From: Gammaproteobacteria bacterium HGW-Gammaproteobacteria-13
Lineage (GTDB): Bacteria > Pseudomonadota > Gammaproteobacteria > Pseudomonadales > Pseudomonadaceae
Assembly: GCA_002840155.1 (NCBI GenBank)
Contig: PGZH01000005.1
Location: forward strand, 62,001-126,000
Direction of reading: 5' to 3'
DNA length: 64,000 nucleotides
In this document: positions 8,905 to 18,217 of the stretch, in pieces
Position numbering within the stretch: position 1 is the first letter of the stretch
Layout: every line of letters begins with the position of its first letter
The notes under the pieces: model-generated
Told to the model about the DNA's origin: nothing
Databases searched by the model: none
The model's input: only the letters and a program-made list of their open reading frames with translations
Program-made: the position numbers and the translations under genes

Positions 8905-10651
8905 CCTCTGCCGGCAACAATACCGCCAGGGCCTGGCGCAAACGGGCTGGCAGCAGCGGTTTGCCGAGCAAGGTGACATGGGCGCGGGTGCAGCGCTCCT
9001 GCAGGTCGGCGCTGACATCGGCGGTAATCAGCAATGCCGGCAGCATGCGTCCGGCCTCTTCGCGCAAACGCTCGATAACGCGCAAGCCGTCCTCGGTGGC
9101 CGCCAGCCGATAGTCGCTGATCAGCACCTGCGGCTGCGCCTCGGACAAACACTGCAAAGCCTCGGCTGGATCGGCGCAGGCCCAGACCTCGCAACCCCAG
9201 CGCTGCAGCAAACCGGACAACGCCTCTCGGCCCGCGGCGTCGTCTTCCAGCAATAACACCCGCCCGCTCAATGCTGCGGCAACTGCCGGCGGTGCTTGCC
9301 ACTCGCCGGCTTCAGCCTGCGGCAGTTGCAGGATAAAGCGCGCGCCCGCGCCTGGGCTCGAATCCAGCTGCAACGGATGCCCAAGCAACTGCGCCAGTTG
9401 CTGGACGATGGCCAAGCCCAGACCCAGACCGCGCTCGGCATTACGCCCTGGGTTATCCAGTTGGCGGAACTCTTCAAAGACCTGACTCTGTTCCTCCTCA
9501 CTCAGGCCCTGGCCGTCGTCACCGACCTCCAGCTGCACCACGCCCTGCTCCATACGGGCATGCAGCCAGACATGCCGCGCCTGGGCATGGCGCAAGGCGT
9601 TGCTGAGCAGATTGCGCAGCACGCGCTCGAGCAGCAGCGGATCACTGCGTACCCAGAGCTCTGCACATTGCAGCTGCAGTTCGACACCCTGGGCGTCGGC
9701 CTCGGCGCGGCTTTCACCACTCAGGCGCGCCAGCAAGGGGCGCAAAGCAAACACTTGCAGCTTGGCCTGCACCCCACCAGGCAGGGTCAGACGGGTGTAA
9801 TCAAACAGCGACTGCAACAGCCGGCTGAGCTGCTCCACGGCAATCGCCAGGCGACTGCTGATGCGGTGCACGCCGGGGTCCTGGTTCTGCTCCAGCAAGT
9901 GCTGGGCATACAGGCCCATGGCGTTGAGTGGTTGGCGCAGATCATGGCTGGCGGCGGCCAGCAGGCGCAGCTTGCGTGCATCGTCGGCTTCGGCGCGCTG
10001 CCGCGCCAGATCGAGCAAACGCAGGTTGAGCCAGGCGCCGCGCTGGCCGTGCTCCTGCAGGTAGGCGCCGACACTGCCGATCAGGTTGGCGCAGAACAGA
10101 AACAGGCCCTGATAACCCAGCGCTACGCTGCCACCGGTAGCCACAAGCCCCAACCAGAGGAACAGCCCGCACACGCCCCAGGACGCCAGACTGACGGAGC
10201 GGAACGACACACCCAGCAGCACGTAGCCAAACAGCAGCACCAGAAACAGCCCGTCATAGGGCATGGCTACGCCCAGACTCCAGCACAGATGGATGATTAC
10301 CGCCACGCAAACACCGTTAAGGGCATAAGCGGCCACATAGGCCAGCAAGGCGCGGCGCGGCGGGCTCTGAGGGCGGCGACAGTAGAAGAAGGACAGCAGC
10401 GCACCAAATATGCCCAGCATCCGCACTGGCAGGGTGGCAAGGCTGGCGTTGAGGGGGAGCAGCAACAGATCGAGGACGGTGTAGACCAGCTGAAAGATCA
10501 CCGCGGTGCTGATGATCAGCAGCAGGCGGCGGCGGATACGCTGCACCCGGTGCTCGACAAACTCGTCTTCCAGCACACCAGTAAAACGCAGCCGCCGGTA
10601 GCCGCGGCGCTGCTGGGCCAGTAGCAGCGCTTCCTGACGTTCCAGGCTCAT
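8873..10651 (-). CDS. Membrane hybrid sensor histidine kinase / receiver
   Basis: A 592-residue protein. Six or so hydrophobic segments lie between residues 40 and 200, with no obvious periplasmic sensor domain. The dimerisation H-box is ASHDLRQPLNAM (His near 236), followed by the N-box LLSNALRHA, G1 VGDDGQGLSEE, F-box FEEFRQLDNP and G2 GLGLGLAIV. A C-terminal receiver has LLLEDDAAGREAL, ISDYRLAATEDG and LGKPLLP. It starts 3 bases after the lif stop, so it is very likely cotranscribed with lipA-lif. A role in sensing lipase-related conditions is inference. Confidence 0.9.
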   Translation of the reverse strand: MSLERQEALLLAQQRRGYRRLRFTGVLEDEFVEHRVQRIRRRLLLIISTAVIFQLVYTVLDLLLLPLNASLATLPVRMLGIFGALLSFFYCRRPQSPPRRALLAYVAAYALNGVCVAVIIHLCWSLGVAMPYDGLFLVLLFGYVLLGVSFRSVSLASWGVCGLFLWLGLVATGGSVALGYQGLFLFCANLIGSVGAYLQEHGQRGAWLNLRLLDLARQRAEADDARKLRLLAAASHDLRQPLNAMGLYAQHLLEQNQDPGVHRISSRLAIAVEQLSRLLQSLFDYTRLTLPGGVQAKLQVFALRPLLARLSGESRAEADAQGVELQLQCAELWVRSDPLLLERVLRNLLSNALRHAQARHVWLHARMEQGVVQLEVGDDGQGLSEEEQSQVFEEFRQLDNPGRNAERGLGLGLAIVQQLAQLLGHPLQLDSSPGAGARFILQLPQAEAGEWQAPPAVAAALSGRVLLLEDDAAGREALSGLLQRWGCEVWACADPAEALQCLSEAQPQVLISDYRLAATEDGLRVIERLREEAGRMLPALLITADVSADLQERCTRAHVTLLGKPLLPARLRQALAVLLPAEVRASPAAAPH

Positions 10652-10654
10652 GGC

Positions 10655-11725
10655 TTACAACTCGGGCGGTTGATTGTCCTGCTGCTTGGCGGCAATGGCG
10701 TCATAGGTTTCCACCCGGTGCTGATCTTCGGCGCTGAATAGACGCTGGCGCAAACGCTGCTGCTCCTGCTGCTGATCCGCAGCACTGAGGCCATTGCCCT
10801 GCAAGGCGGCAAGTTCCTGCTGGTAGGTGGCATAGCGTTGTTGCCAGGCGCGCTCGTTACGCTGCTCGCTGAGCAGACGTTCGACCGTGGGCGGATCATA
10901 GGTCAAGGCAAGCAGCTGGCGCACCTGCTCTTCGCTTGCCCCCTCCTGCCAGAGTTTGTCTGTCTGAACCTGCAACGCCTGCGCCTGGGCCTGACGCTCT
11001 TCACTGGCGCGCATGGCTTCGGGGAGCTGAGCACGCAAGCGCTCCTGCGCCTGAGCCTTGGCGTGCTCACTGAGATCAGTACGGGCCATCAGCGCCAGAT
11101 TATCCAGGGTGTAGCGGCCATAAGCCTCTTCCGCACCAAACAGGGCCTCGGCAGCGGCACTGGAAAAATGCGCCCGACGCAACTCTGCCAGCTGCTCGAA
11201 GGCCCGTTGCAAGGCAACCAGCTGGCCATCCGGGGTGCTTTGCTGGGTTGTGCTCAAGGGTTGCTGCAGCAGCGCCAGGCTGGCGCGTTTGTAGTCCATA
11301 TAGTCGCCCAGCAGGCCAATAAACTGGCCCAGAGCGGGTTCCGGCAAACGTCCGCGCGCGTCGGCCAGCATCACCTCGACTACGGTTTCCAGTCCGGCCT
11401 GATCGGCAGCGCTGAGGAAGTAATCCAGGTAATCACGCAGCGCCAGGTTCAGTTGCAGATTGCCGGCACTGTCCGCTTTCAGTTCACCATCCACTTCGGT
11501 GCCCTGCAAACCCGGCAGGCTTGCTGGTGCTCTAGCAGTTGAGGTACCTGGTTTGGCGGTTGCCAGCAGAGGGCTGGGGGCGACGGACAGAGGCGCCGTA
11601 GCGGCAGCAGGAATGGCAGGCGCGACGGGTAACGCAGCGGCTGGCCACTGCCAGTAAAGCGTAAGGCCGGCAACGCTGCCGGCCAGTACCAGGAGAGGAA
11701 CAGTTGAGCGCAACGACAGGGCCAT
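10655..11725 (-). CDS. lifO: Lipase-specific foldase (lipase chaperone Lif)
   Basis: A 356-residue steric chaperone anchored in the inner membrane by an N-terminal segment (about residues 7-24). A long Pro/Ala-rich linker follows (about 25-70). The Lif signature RDYLDYFLSA appears near residue 96, matching the RxxFDYxLSA foldase motif. The rest is helical and charged, as expected for the arm that wraps the lipase. It helps the secreted lipase encoded directly upstream fold in the periplasm before type II secretion. GGAGG lies 5 bases before its ATG. Also called lipH or lipB in other pseudomonads. Confidence 0.93.
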   Translation of the reverse strand: MALSLRSTVPLLVLAGSVAGLTLYWQWPAAALPVAPAIPAAATAPLSVAPSPLLATAKPGTSTARAPASLPGLQGTEVDGELKADSAGNLQLNLALRDYLDYFLSAADQAGLETVVEVMLADARGRLPEPALGQFIGLLGDYMDYKRASLALLQQPLSTTQQSTPDGQLVALQRAFEQLAELRRAHFSSAAAEALFGAEEAYGRYTLDNLALMARTDLSEHAKAQAQERLRAQLPEAMRASEERQAQAQALQVQTDKLWQEGASEEQVRQLLALTYDPPTVERLLSEQRNERAWQQRYATYQQELAALQGNGLSAADQQQEQQRLRQRLFSAEDQHRVETYDAIAAKQQDNQPPEL

Positions 11726-11739
11726 ATGACCTCCAGAAT

Positions 11740-11762
11740 GCGGGCTGCATGGCGCAGCCCGC
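11740..11762 (-). other. Stem-loop between lipA and lif
   Basis: GCGGGCTGC and GCAGCCCGC form a perfect 9-bp stem around a 5-base loop. It starts 10 bases after the lipA stop and ends a few bases before the lif ribosome-binding site. There is no T-run, so it is not a standard terminator. It could stabilise the lipA message or damp translation of lif relative to lipA. That role is inference. Confidence 0.6.
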
Positions 11763-11772
11763 CGGGTGACGG

Positions 11773-12699
11773 TCAGACGCCTTTGCTTTTCAGGCGGTTG
11801 GCATGTTGGCGATACAGTGAAACCGGCTCGGTCCAGCCACGCACGCCGAACAGGTGGTTGATCGCATCCACGTGGTTCATGTTGTAGTCATCACCGATCA
11901 CCTGCCCCAGGTAAGTGGAGCAAACGCCGACCAGGCCATCGTTCTTCTCGCTACCAAAGGCCAGCCCAGTGATGGCGAGAAACGGATCGACCGCATCAAA
12001 GACGTTGGTGTAGGAGGTGTTGCCGGTCCAGGAGTAGTAACGGATGTTGTGCCCGCGCACGTTGTGCACTTCAGTGGACTTGGCGCAGTAGCTGCTGCTG
12101 TTCACGCCCCACGGATGGCGACCATTCAATGCAGTGGTGCCAGCAGTGGTCAGGGTTTTCAGCGCGGCCAGGCCGTTTTGCGGGTTGCTGCTGCCAGACA
12201 GCAGGTTGATCACCGCGCCTATGGCGTTGGCCAGACCATTGGCCCCGCCTTCGATGGCGCTGTTCGGCGGGATCACACCGCGCAGCACATCGGCAACTTT
12301 CGAGCCTTTGTTCACCCCATTGACCGAGGTTACCGAGGCCACCAGATCCGGACGCAACGAGGCGGCAACGCGTGAAGTTGGTGAACCCTGACTGTGGCCG
12401 ATCAGATTGACTTTGCCGCCATTGGCACCGGCCCACGGCACAATCTGCTGCGCCAGGGCGGCGCCGCGCTGTTCGCTGTCATTGAGTGCCGACACACTGG
12501 CCACATAGACCTTGGCGCCATCGCGCTCGAGGTTCCAGGGGATGGTGTGGAAATAGTTGATCAGGCCGCCGATGGTGTCGAAGCCGGTCACCCCGTGCAC
12601 CAGCACGATCGGGTATTTGGTCTTGGTGTAGTTGGCCTGGGCCTCAACCGCGCCGACCAGGGCGCATACAGCTAGAGCAGAAGTAATAACGCGACGCAT
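11773..12699 (-). CDS. lipA: Secreted triacylglycerol lipase (family I)
   Basis: A 308-residue lipase. The start is the ATG behind a strong AAGGAGG site; a signal peptide ends near ...VGAVEAQA, giving mature NYTKTKYPIVLVHG. The oxyanion segment HGVTGFD, the nucleophile elbow GHSQG (Ser near residue 110), the acid in KNDGLVG and the His in MNHVDAINH form the expected catalytic set. Two cysteines (SSYCAKS and VGVCSTY) can form the disulfide seen in Pseudomonas family I lipases. It hydrolyses acylglycerols outside the cell and needs the adjacent Lif for folding. Confidence 0.96.
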   Translation of the reverse strand: MRRVITSALAVCALVGAVEAQANYTKTKYPIVLVHGVTGFDTIGGLINYFHTIPWNLERDGAKVYVASVSALNDSEQRGAALAQQIVPWAGANGGKVNLIGHSQGSPTSRVAASLRPDLVASVTSVNGVNKGSKVADVLRGVIPPNSAIEGGANGLANAIGAVINLLSGSSNPQNGLAALKTLTTAGTTALNGRHPWGVNSSSYCAKSTEVHNVRGHNIRYYSWTGNTSYTNVFDAVDPFLAITGLAFGSEKNDGLVGVCSTYLGQVIGDDYNMNHVDAINHLFGVRGWTEPVSLYRQHANRLKSKGV

Positions 12700-12806
12700 G
12701 GGTGCCTCCTTATTTTTCTTGTTGGCACGCCGGGAAACTGCGTCCGGCGTACTCACAACTCTAAGGAGGTGCTGCGGTATGGGCTATCGCCCAGATGGGT
12801 GATGCC

Positions 12807-13358
12807 TCAATGCTGCGAGGCGATGGCCTGCGCGACGGCAGCCAGCAGTGCCGGGTCATCCGGGGTGGTGCTACTGGGGAAGCTGGCGATCACCTTGCCC
12901 TGGGCGTCGATCACATACTTGGAAAAATTCCAGCGCGGTGCCTGGCTTTGCGCGGCCAGTTCCTTGAACAGCGGCAGCGCATCGCTGCCGGTAACGCGCT
13001 GGGTTTCGCTCATGGGGAAGGTCACGCCGTAATTGACGTAGCAGACCTTGGCAATTTCTTCGCTGTTGTCGGCTTCCTGACGGAAGTCATCGGAAGGCAC
13101 ACCAAGAACCTGCAGCCCCTGCTCCTTGTAGCGCTGGTAGAGCGCTTCCAGGCCTTTGAACTGTGGGGTAAAGCCGCAGAAGCTGGCGGTATTGACCACC
13201 ACCAGCGGCTTACCGGCAAACTGTGCACACAGATCGATGCGCTCCTCGCTGCGCAGCTTCTGCACCTCCCCCTGCAGCAACGCGGGGCATTCGGCAGCCT
13301 GCGTCGGCCCAACCCAGGCACTGAGCAGAGCGACAACCAGCAGGGGAAAACGCCACAT
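12807..13358 (-). CDS. Periplasmic glutathione peroxidase-like protein
   Basis: A 183-residue protein with an N-terminal signal peptide ([15 protein letters not shown]...TQA). The peroxidatic Cys is in [11 protein letters not shown]; the family's Gln and Trp/Asn are in [10 protein letters not shown]. It uses Cys, not selenocysteine, so thioredoxin-like reductants are more likely than glutathione. AAGGTG lies about 8 bases before this ATG; an ATG 6 bases further upstream is too close to that site. It follows the 41-residue peptide and the MFS gene on the same strand. Confidence 0.85.
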   Translation of the reverse strand: MWRFPLLVVALLSAWVGPTQAAECPALLQGEVQKLRSEERIDLCAQFAGKPLVVVNTASFCGFTPQFKGLEALYQRYKEQGLQVLGVPSDDFRQEADNSEEIAKVCYVNYGVTFPMSETQRVTGSDALPLFKELAAQSQAPRWNFSKYVIDAQGKVIASFPSSTTPDDPALLAAVAQAIASQH

Positions 13359-13398
13359 ACACATCACCTTGAGTAACTGGAACGACAGAGTAACAGCC

Positions 13399-13524
13399 TT
13401 AACATACACCCAAACCCAGCTGCAGAAAGGCCAGGCCACTTTGCAGCCAGCCCCACCAGGCCAGGCCCAGGGCCAACATGCCGCCCATCACCAGCGCGGT
13501 GTTCCAGCCATAGTCGGTATTCAT
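13399..13524 (-). CDS. Small hydrophobic membrane peptide (41 aa), coupled to the MFS gene
   Basis: A 41-codon frame beginning [20 protein letters not shown] and ending QLGLGVC. One strongly hydrophobic helix with several Trp residues ([12 protein letters not shown]) spans the middle. Its ATG overlaps the TGA of the upstream MFS gene as ATGA, the usual sign of translational coupling, and it ends 40 bases before the glutathione peroxidase gene. I do not recognise a family. It could be an accessory subunit of the transporter; this is inference. It is too short for most gene finders. Confidence 0.6.
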   Translation of the reverse strand: MNTDYGWNTALVMGGMLALGLAWWGWLQSGLAFLQLGLGVC

Positions 13525-14729
13525 GCATTCGCCTCCTGTTGTTGCAAGCGGGCCACGGGCAGCTCGCGTACTGGCCAGTTCAGCGCGGCGGCCAGCAGGC
13601 TGAGCAGCACGGCAATCTGCCAGACCAGATCATAACTGCCGGTATGGTCATACAGATAGCCGCCCATCCAGCCGCCGAGAAAAGCCCCCAACTGGTGGAA
13701 CAGAAAGACGATGCCGCCAAGCATCGACAGATTGCGCACACCGAACAGGGTCGCCACCGTGCCATTGGTCAGCGGCACCGTCGACAGCCACAACAGGCCC
13801 ATGGCCACGCCAAAGGCATAGGCGCTCCACACCGTCAGTGGCGTCAGGATAAATGCCACAATCACCACCGCCCGTGCCAGGTACAGCGCGCTGAGCAGGC
13901 GCGGTTTGGACATCCGCCCACCCAGCCAGCCGGCGATATAAGTGCCAAAGATATTGAACAGACCCACCAGCGCCAGCACCGTAGTGCCGACCAGCGCCGG
14001 CAGATGCTGGTCGACCAGATAGGCTGGCAGATGCACGCCGATAAATACCACCTGAAAACCGCAGACGAAAAAGCCCAATGCCAACAGCCAGAAACCGGAA
14101 TGGCTGCAGGCCTCGCGCAAGACCTCACCCAGGGTCTGCTCCTGACCGGTGAGCGGCAGCGGCGTGTCCTTGAGCATCGCCGCCAACGGTATGATCAGCG
14201 CCACCAGCAAGCCCAACGCCATCAACGCCACTGACCAGCCGAGCCAGCTAAGCAACCCCAGGGTGCCGGGGAGCATGGCGAACTGGCCAAAGGAGCCGGC
14301 GGCGGCGGCGATGCCCATGGCCATGCTGCGTTTTTCCATCGGCACGGCGCGGCCCACTGCGCCGAGAATCACCGAGAACGAGGTGCCGGACAAACCAATA
14401 CCGATCAGCAGCCCGGCGCTCAGCGACAGACTCATCGGCGAATCAGCCAGGCCCATGCAGCCGAGGCCAATAGCGTAGAGAATGCCGCCAACAATCACCG
14501 TGCGTTTGGCGCCGAAGCGGTCGGCCAGGGCGCCGGTAAAGGGCTGGGTCAGGCCCCAGATCAGGTTCTGCAAGGCAATGGCAAAGGCAAATACCTCACG
14601 GCCCCAGCCAAACTCGGCGCTCATCGGTGGCAGGAACAGACCAAAACCATGGCGAATACCCAGCGACAGCGCCAGAACCAGCGATGCGCCCAGCATTAAC
14701 CAGCCACTGGTGCGCCATAACGAAGTCAT
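13521..14729 (-). CDS. MFS transporter (monocarboxylate/OFA-like)
   Basis: A 402-residue protein with about twelve hydrophobic segments. The N-terminal half has GALADRFGAKRTVIVGG, the MFS loop 2-3 signature, and a central cytoplasmic loop separates two six-helix bundles (around TPLPLTGQEQTLGEV). Its start (LGIRHGFGLFLPPMSAEFGW) resembles putative oxalate/monocarboxylate:proton antiporters. The substrate is unknown. Its stop overlaps the start of the 41-residue membrane peptide, and the glutathione peroxidase gene follows, suggesting one transcript. Confidence 0.88.
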   Translation of the reverse strand: MTSLWRTSGWLMLGASLVLALSLGIRHGFGLFLPPMSAEFGWGREVFAFAIALQNLIWGLTQPFTGALADRFGAKRTVIVGGILYAIGLGCMGLADSPMSLSLSAGLLIGIGLSGTSFSVILGAVGRAVPMEKRSMAMGIAAAAGSFGQFAMLPGTLGLLSWLGWSVALMALGLLVALIIPLAAMLKDTPLPLTGQEQTLGEVLREACSHSGFWLLALGFFVCGFQVVFIGVHLPAYLVDQHLPALVGTTVLALVGLFNIFGTYIAGWLGGRMSKPRLLSALYLARAVVIVAFILTPLTVWSAYAFGVAMGLLWLSTVPLTNGTVATLFGVRNLSMLGGIVFLFHQLGAFLGGWMGGYLYDHTGSYDLVWQIAVLLSLLAAALNWPVRELPVARLQQQEANA

Positions 14730-14942
14730 AGGTTGTCCTTTACGGGTAGCGACCCGCTTATCAAGAAATCGGCAATATGGCGCAGATATATACCGCTACC
14801 CGCTCAAGTGACAGCTACAGCTGTTCGGCAATCCAGTGCTACAGATTGCACCTTGAGCTAGCCATGCTGGCAAGCCGACCATCGGCTAACAGGCCGCTGA
14901 GAACATCATCTGCGAGGGTAAGCCTGCGTTGAGAACGGCCGG

Positions 14943-15839
14943 CTAATCGAACAGCAGCGGCGCGGCACTGGCGCGCTGAGCGAAGAACGCCAGCAACTGC
15001 TTGTGGTAGTGGCTGTACACCTCGGGCGGCAGCCAACGCTGGTAGATCGCCAGGGTGCTGGCGGGCGTAGCAGAAAGCTCACGAATGGCCCGGTCGAGAC
15101 GCCCAGCCATGCGCGCGCCCCATGGCGTGCGTGAGCAGTAGATGCCCACCGTCACCAGTTCGGCGTTTTCCCGCAGCGGCACGCTGACCAGCGCATCACT
15201 GAGGCTGAAATGACGCATCACCTCGGTGTAGATCACCGGGTAATCGAAGGCATAATCCAGACGGTGATGGCTGACCATCAGCAGCAGGTTTTCCCCACCC
15301 TGGCTGCCACCCAGCTCGGGGAGATGCCCTGCGGCGTGCGCCTGCAGCAGGCGTTCACGAATCGACGCGGGATAGACCCGACTCTTGGCCAGAGCACCAC
15401 GTAGATAGGGATTGCCGAACAGCCAGTCGAGGCTGACCTGGCCGTCTTCGATCAGCAGTTGATCGCGGGTTTGCCGGCGGACCAGCACATGGATCGGCGT
15501 GGTCGCCACATAGGGTACGAAGTAACCCTGCTGATCACGCTCGGGGCTCTGCAGCTGGCCGCTGCTGCACATTTCGCTCTGCTCGCCCATGCGCTGTTCG
15601 ACGCGCGCCATGGGCAATACTTCATAGCGCATCTGCAGCTCGGGCAGGCGTGCAGCCAACAGTTGCATGGCCTCGAACAGCACACCATCAACCACCTGAC
15701 CCTCGCGCACATTGAAGACACCCGGGATCGGCACAACGCCCCACACCAGCTCCTCGGCCTGCAATACGTCAGCACAGGGCAAGGCCCCGAGCAATGCCGC
15801 CAACAGCGTCGAGTAAAACGACCTGCGCACCATATACAT
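14943..15839 (-). CDS. Periplasmic solute-binding-like protein (amino-acid-binding fold)
   Basis: A 298-residue protein with a cleavable signal peptide (MYMVRRSFYSTLLAALLGAL...QA). The mature part begins ELVWGVVPIPGVFNVREGQ, and the two-lobe pattern (GVLFEAMQLLAARLPEL, GGENLLLMVSHHRLDYAF, AIYQRWLPPEVY) fits family 3 solute-binding proteins that have been uncoupled from a transporter. No permease or ATPase gene is nearby, so a sensing or orphan role is more likely than transport. It stands alone between the MFS unit and the cob operon. Confidence 0.72.
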   Translation of the reverse strand: MYMVRRSFYSTLLAALLGALPCADVLQAEELVWGVVPIPGVFNVREGQVVDGVLFEAMQLLAARLPELQMRYEVLPMARVEQRMGEQSEMCSSGQLQSPERDQQGYFVPYVATTPIHVLVRRQTRDQLLIEDGQVSLDWLFGNPYLRGALAKSRVYPASIRERLLQAHAAGHLPELGGSQGGENLLLMVSHHRLDYAFDYPVIYTEVMRHFSLSDALVSVPLRENAELVTVGIYCSRTPWGARMAGRLDRAIRELSATPASTLAIYQRWLPPEVYSHYHKQLLAFFAQRASAAPLLFD

Positions 15840-15867
15840 CCCTGCTACGTCTTGCTGTCCTTACACG

Positions 15868-16593
15868 CTAGCAGGCCAAGGCCACCAGCACCGCGCACTC
15901 GGCTATTTCCAGCAGAGCTCCGGCGGTATCACCGGTGGTGCCATCCAAACGTTTGAGCATCAAGCTGCGCAGCCAGATAAACACGCCACCGGCTACCAAC
16001 AAGGCCAGCAGCGCCGGCCAGCCAAACAGCAACATGGCCAGCGCATTGGCGGCCAGCACCCAAGGCAGTTGCCGGCGTGGCAGATGCTCAGCCAGCGCTT
16101 GGCCCAGGCCGCCGGCACGCACATAGGGCGTGGTCATAAACAGCAGCGGCAGCAGACAGCGCGCCAGCCAGGGCACCAGTAACAGCAACAACCCGGAGCC
16201 GCTCTCCAGCAAGGCCACCAGCGCGGCAAACTTGAGCAATAGCAGCAGTACCAGCACCACCACCGCAATCGGCCCGCTGCGTGGGTCTTTCATAATGGCC
16301 AGGGTGCGCTGTTTATCGCCGAAGCCGCCAACCCAGGCATCGGCGCTGTCGGCCAGGCCATCCAGATGCAAACCGCCACTGATGCCCACCCACAGCGTCA
16401 GCAGCAGCGCCGCCTGCAACAGCACCGCGCTATCGCCCAGCAGTTGCTGCGCCGCGAGCAGCAACCCACCGATCAGCAGCCCCACCAGCGGGTAGAACAG
16501 CAGCGAACGGCCGACCTGCTCAGGCGTAGGCATGCCGACCAGGGTCACTGGCAGGCGGGTAAGGAATTGCAGGGCAATCCACCAGGGCGTCAT
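15868..16593 (-). CDS. cobS: Adenosylcobinamide-GDP ribazoletransferase (cobalamin synthase)
   Basis: A 241-residue inner-membrane enzyme, also called CobV, that joins alpha-ribazole (or its phosphate) to adenosylcobinamide-GDP, the last assembly step of cobalamin. It begins [16 protein letters not shown], the family N-terminus. The acidic cluster HLDGLADSADAWVGG binds Mg2+ in this family. Several hydrophobic segments follow. Its ATG overlaps the cobC stop as ATGA. It is the last gene of the cob operon. Confidence 0.95.
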   Translation of the reverse strand: MTPWWIALQFLTRLPVTLVGMPTPEQVGRSLLFYPLVGLLIGGLLLAAQQLLGDSAVLLQAALLLTLWVGISGGLHLDGLADSADAWVGGFGDKQRTLAIMKDPRSGPIAVVVLVLLLLLKFAALVALLESGSGLLLLLVPWLARCLLPLLFMTTPYVRAGGLGQALAEHLPRRQLPWVLAANALAMLLFGWPALLALLVAGGVFIWLRSLMLKRLDGTTGDTAGALLEIAECAVLVALAC

Positions 16594-17165
16594 GCGCGCT
16601 CCCACAGTTGCCCCTGTTCATCCAGGCACAGTTGATAGCGCTCGGCATGGCCGACCGCTACCTGCAGCAGATCATTGCGCGGCAAACCACGGGCACGCGC
16701 CAGCAGCAGGCGGATCACCCCGCCGTGGGTGACCAGCAGCAAGCGCTCGCCGGCATGCAGAGCCTGCAAGTGCTGCAAGGCGCCTAATATCCGCGCTTCG
16801 AAGGCCAGCAGCGTCTCGCCTTCGGGCGGGGTAAAGCCATAGGGATCGCTCCAGAAACGGCCCAAATCTTCTGCGCTGGTCTGCATCAGTTCGGCGGTAC
16901 TGCGCCCTTCCCACGCGCCGAAATGCAGCTCCTGCAGATCCGGCTCCAGACTGAGTGGCACACCGTGCTGCGTCGCCAGCTCTTCGGCAAAGCGCGCGCA
17001 GCGCTGCAAGGGCGAGCTGATAAGCCGATCCCAGCGGCTGCCATCAGCCACCGCCGCGCGTAGCTGCGCCCAGCCGGTTTCGGTCAGGGCATCGTCGAGG
17101 CTACCGCGCAGGCCACCGCCCAATTCGGTTTCACCGTGGCGCAGCAGCTCCAGGTAGACCGTCAT
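16590..17165 (-). CDS. cobC: Alpha-ribazole phosphatase, histidine phosphatase family
   Basis: A 191-residue enzyme with the phosphohistidine motif LLRHGETE at residues 7-14 and the second catalytic His in [12 protein letters not shown]. It removes the 5' phosphate from alpha-ribazole phosphate (or from the cobalamin phosphate) in nucleotide-loop assembly. Its ATG overlaps the cobT stop, and its own stop overlaps the cobS start. This should not be confused with the P. denitrificans CobC name used for the aminotransferase-like gene further upstream. Confidence 0.92.
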   Translation of the reverse strand: MTVYLELLRHGETELGGGLRGSLDDALTETGWAQLRAAVADGSRWDRLISSPLQRCARFAEELATQHGVPLSLEPDLQELHFGAWEGRSTAELMQTSAEDLGRFWSDPYGFTPPEGETLLAFEARILGALQHLQALHAGERLLLVTHGGVIRLLLARARGLPRNDLLQVAVGHAERYQLCLDEQGQLWERA

Positions 17166-18217
17166 GCCGGGCGCTCGGCCACCGCCGCCTCGGCAAAGGT
17201 GGCCATATCGTTGTGCAGGCTGCAGGCCAGTTGCAGCAAAGGCACCGCCAAGGCCGCCCCACTGCCCTCACCCAGACGCAGGCCCAGGTCGAGCAGCGGC
17301 TCAGCCTGCAGCGCCTTAAGCACCCGCTGATGGCCAGGCTCGGCGCCGCTGTGGGCAAACAGCAGCCAGTTGCGACAATCCGGATTCAGCTGTACCGCCA
17401 GCAAGGCGGCAACACTGCATATATAACCATCCACCAAGGCGGTGATGCCCTGCTGCGCACAGGCCAGGTAGGCACCGCTCAGCGCGGCAATCTCGAAGCC
17501 ACCGAGGCGCTGCAGGATATCGATGGGTTCGCTGAGCGCCGGGCGGTGCAATTCCAGCGCCGCCTCGATCACCTCGGCTTTATGCGCCACGCCCGCGCTA
17601 TCCAGACCGGTGCCAGGGCCGACCAGCTCCAGCGCCGGACACTCCAGCAGCAGGCAGGCCATGGCCGTGGCGGCAGTGGTATTGCCAATGCCCATTTCGC
17701 CGCCAATAAACAGTTGGCTGCCGGCCTCACGGGCGCGCTGCACGCTGGCCTGGCCGGCCTCCAGGGCCAGCAGCAACTGCGCGGCGGTCATCGCCGGGCC
17801 CTGGGCGAAGTTCGCCGTGCCCGCACCGATATGCAGATGACGCACGCCGCGCAGCGGCTCCAGCGGCAGCGCGGTGCCCAGGTCGATGACCTCCAGCGTC
17901 GCGCCCAGCTGCTTGGCCAATACGCTGATCGCCGCGCCGCCATTGACGAAATTGCGCAGCATCTGCCCGGTAACCGCCTGGGGAAACGCCGATACACCTT
18001 CGGCGACCACGCCGTGGTCACCGGCAAAAATACTGATCCACAGCTGCTCAATCTGCGGCCGCTGACTGCCTTGCATAGCCGCCAGCTCAATCGCCAACTG
18101 CTCCAGCTGGCCGAGCGAGCCGGCCGGCTTGGTCAGTTCGAGCTGACGCGCCTGGGCCTTGCTGCGCGCGGGCATATCCAGCGCCTGACAGCCCTGTTGC
18201 CACCATTGCTCACTCAT
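17162..18217 (-). CDS. cobT: Nicotinate-nucleotide--dimethylbenzimidazole phosphoribosyltransferase
   Basis: A 351-residue enzyme that moves phosphoribose from nicotinate mononucleotide to 5,6-dimethylbenzimidazole, making the lower ligand nucleotide. Family motifs include [27 protein letters not shown] and the catalytic Glu in [11 protein letters not shown] near residue 317. Length matches the family. It is called cobU in the P. denitrificans scheme. The start overlaps the cobU stop as ATGA. The presence of bluB in the same operon supplies its base substrate. Confidence 0.95.
   Translation of the reverse strand: MSEQWWQQGCQALDMPARSKAQARQLELTKPAGSLGQLEQLAIELAAMQGSQRPQIEQLWISIFAGDHGVVAEGVSAFPQAVTGQMLRNFVNGGAAISVLAKQLGATLEVIDLGTALPLEPLRGVRHLHIGAGTANFAQGPAMTAAQLLLALEAGQASVQRAREAGSQLFIGGEMGIGNTTAATAMACLLLECPALELVGPGTGLDSAGVAHKAEVIEAALELHRPALSEPIDILQRLGGFEIAALSGAYLACAQQGITALVDGYICSVAALLAVQLNPDCRNWLLFAHSGAEPGHQRVLKALQAEPLLDLGLRLGEGSGAALAVPLLQLACSLHNDMATFAEAAVAERPA

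Noticed and set aside
9296-10624. 442-codon plus-strand open frame
   Set aside because: Shadow of the hybrid kinase, very rich in Gln and Ala, no recognisable domain.
12721-12757. Hairpin CGCCGG/CCGGCG upstream of lipA as a terminator or attenuator
   Set aside because: The stem is short with a 10-base loop and no T-run, so it is not distinguishable from chance in GC-rich DNA.
12700-12806. Sigma-54 promoter for lipA
   Set aside because: I looked for a GG-N10-GC pair in the TGGCAC-N5-TTGC context on the minus strand and found none, although lipase genes of some pseudomonads use sigma-54.
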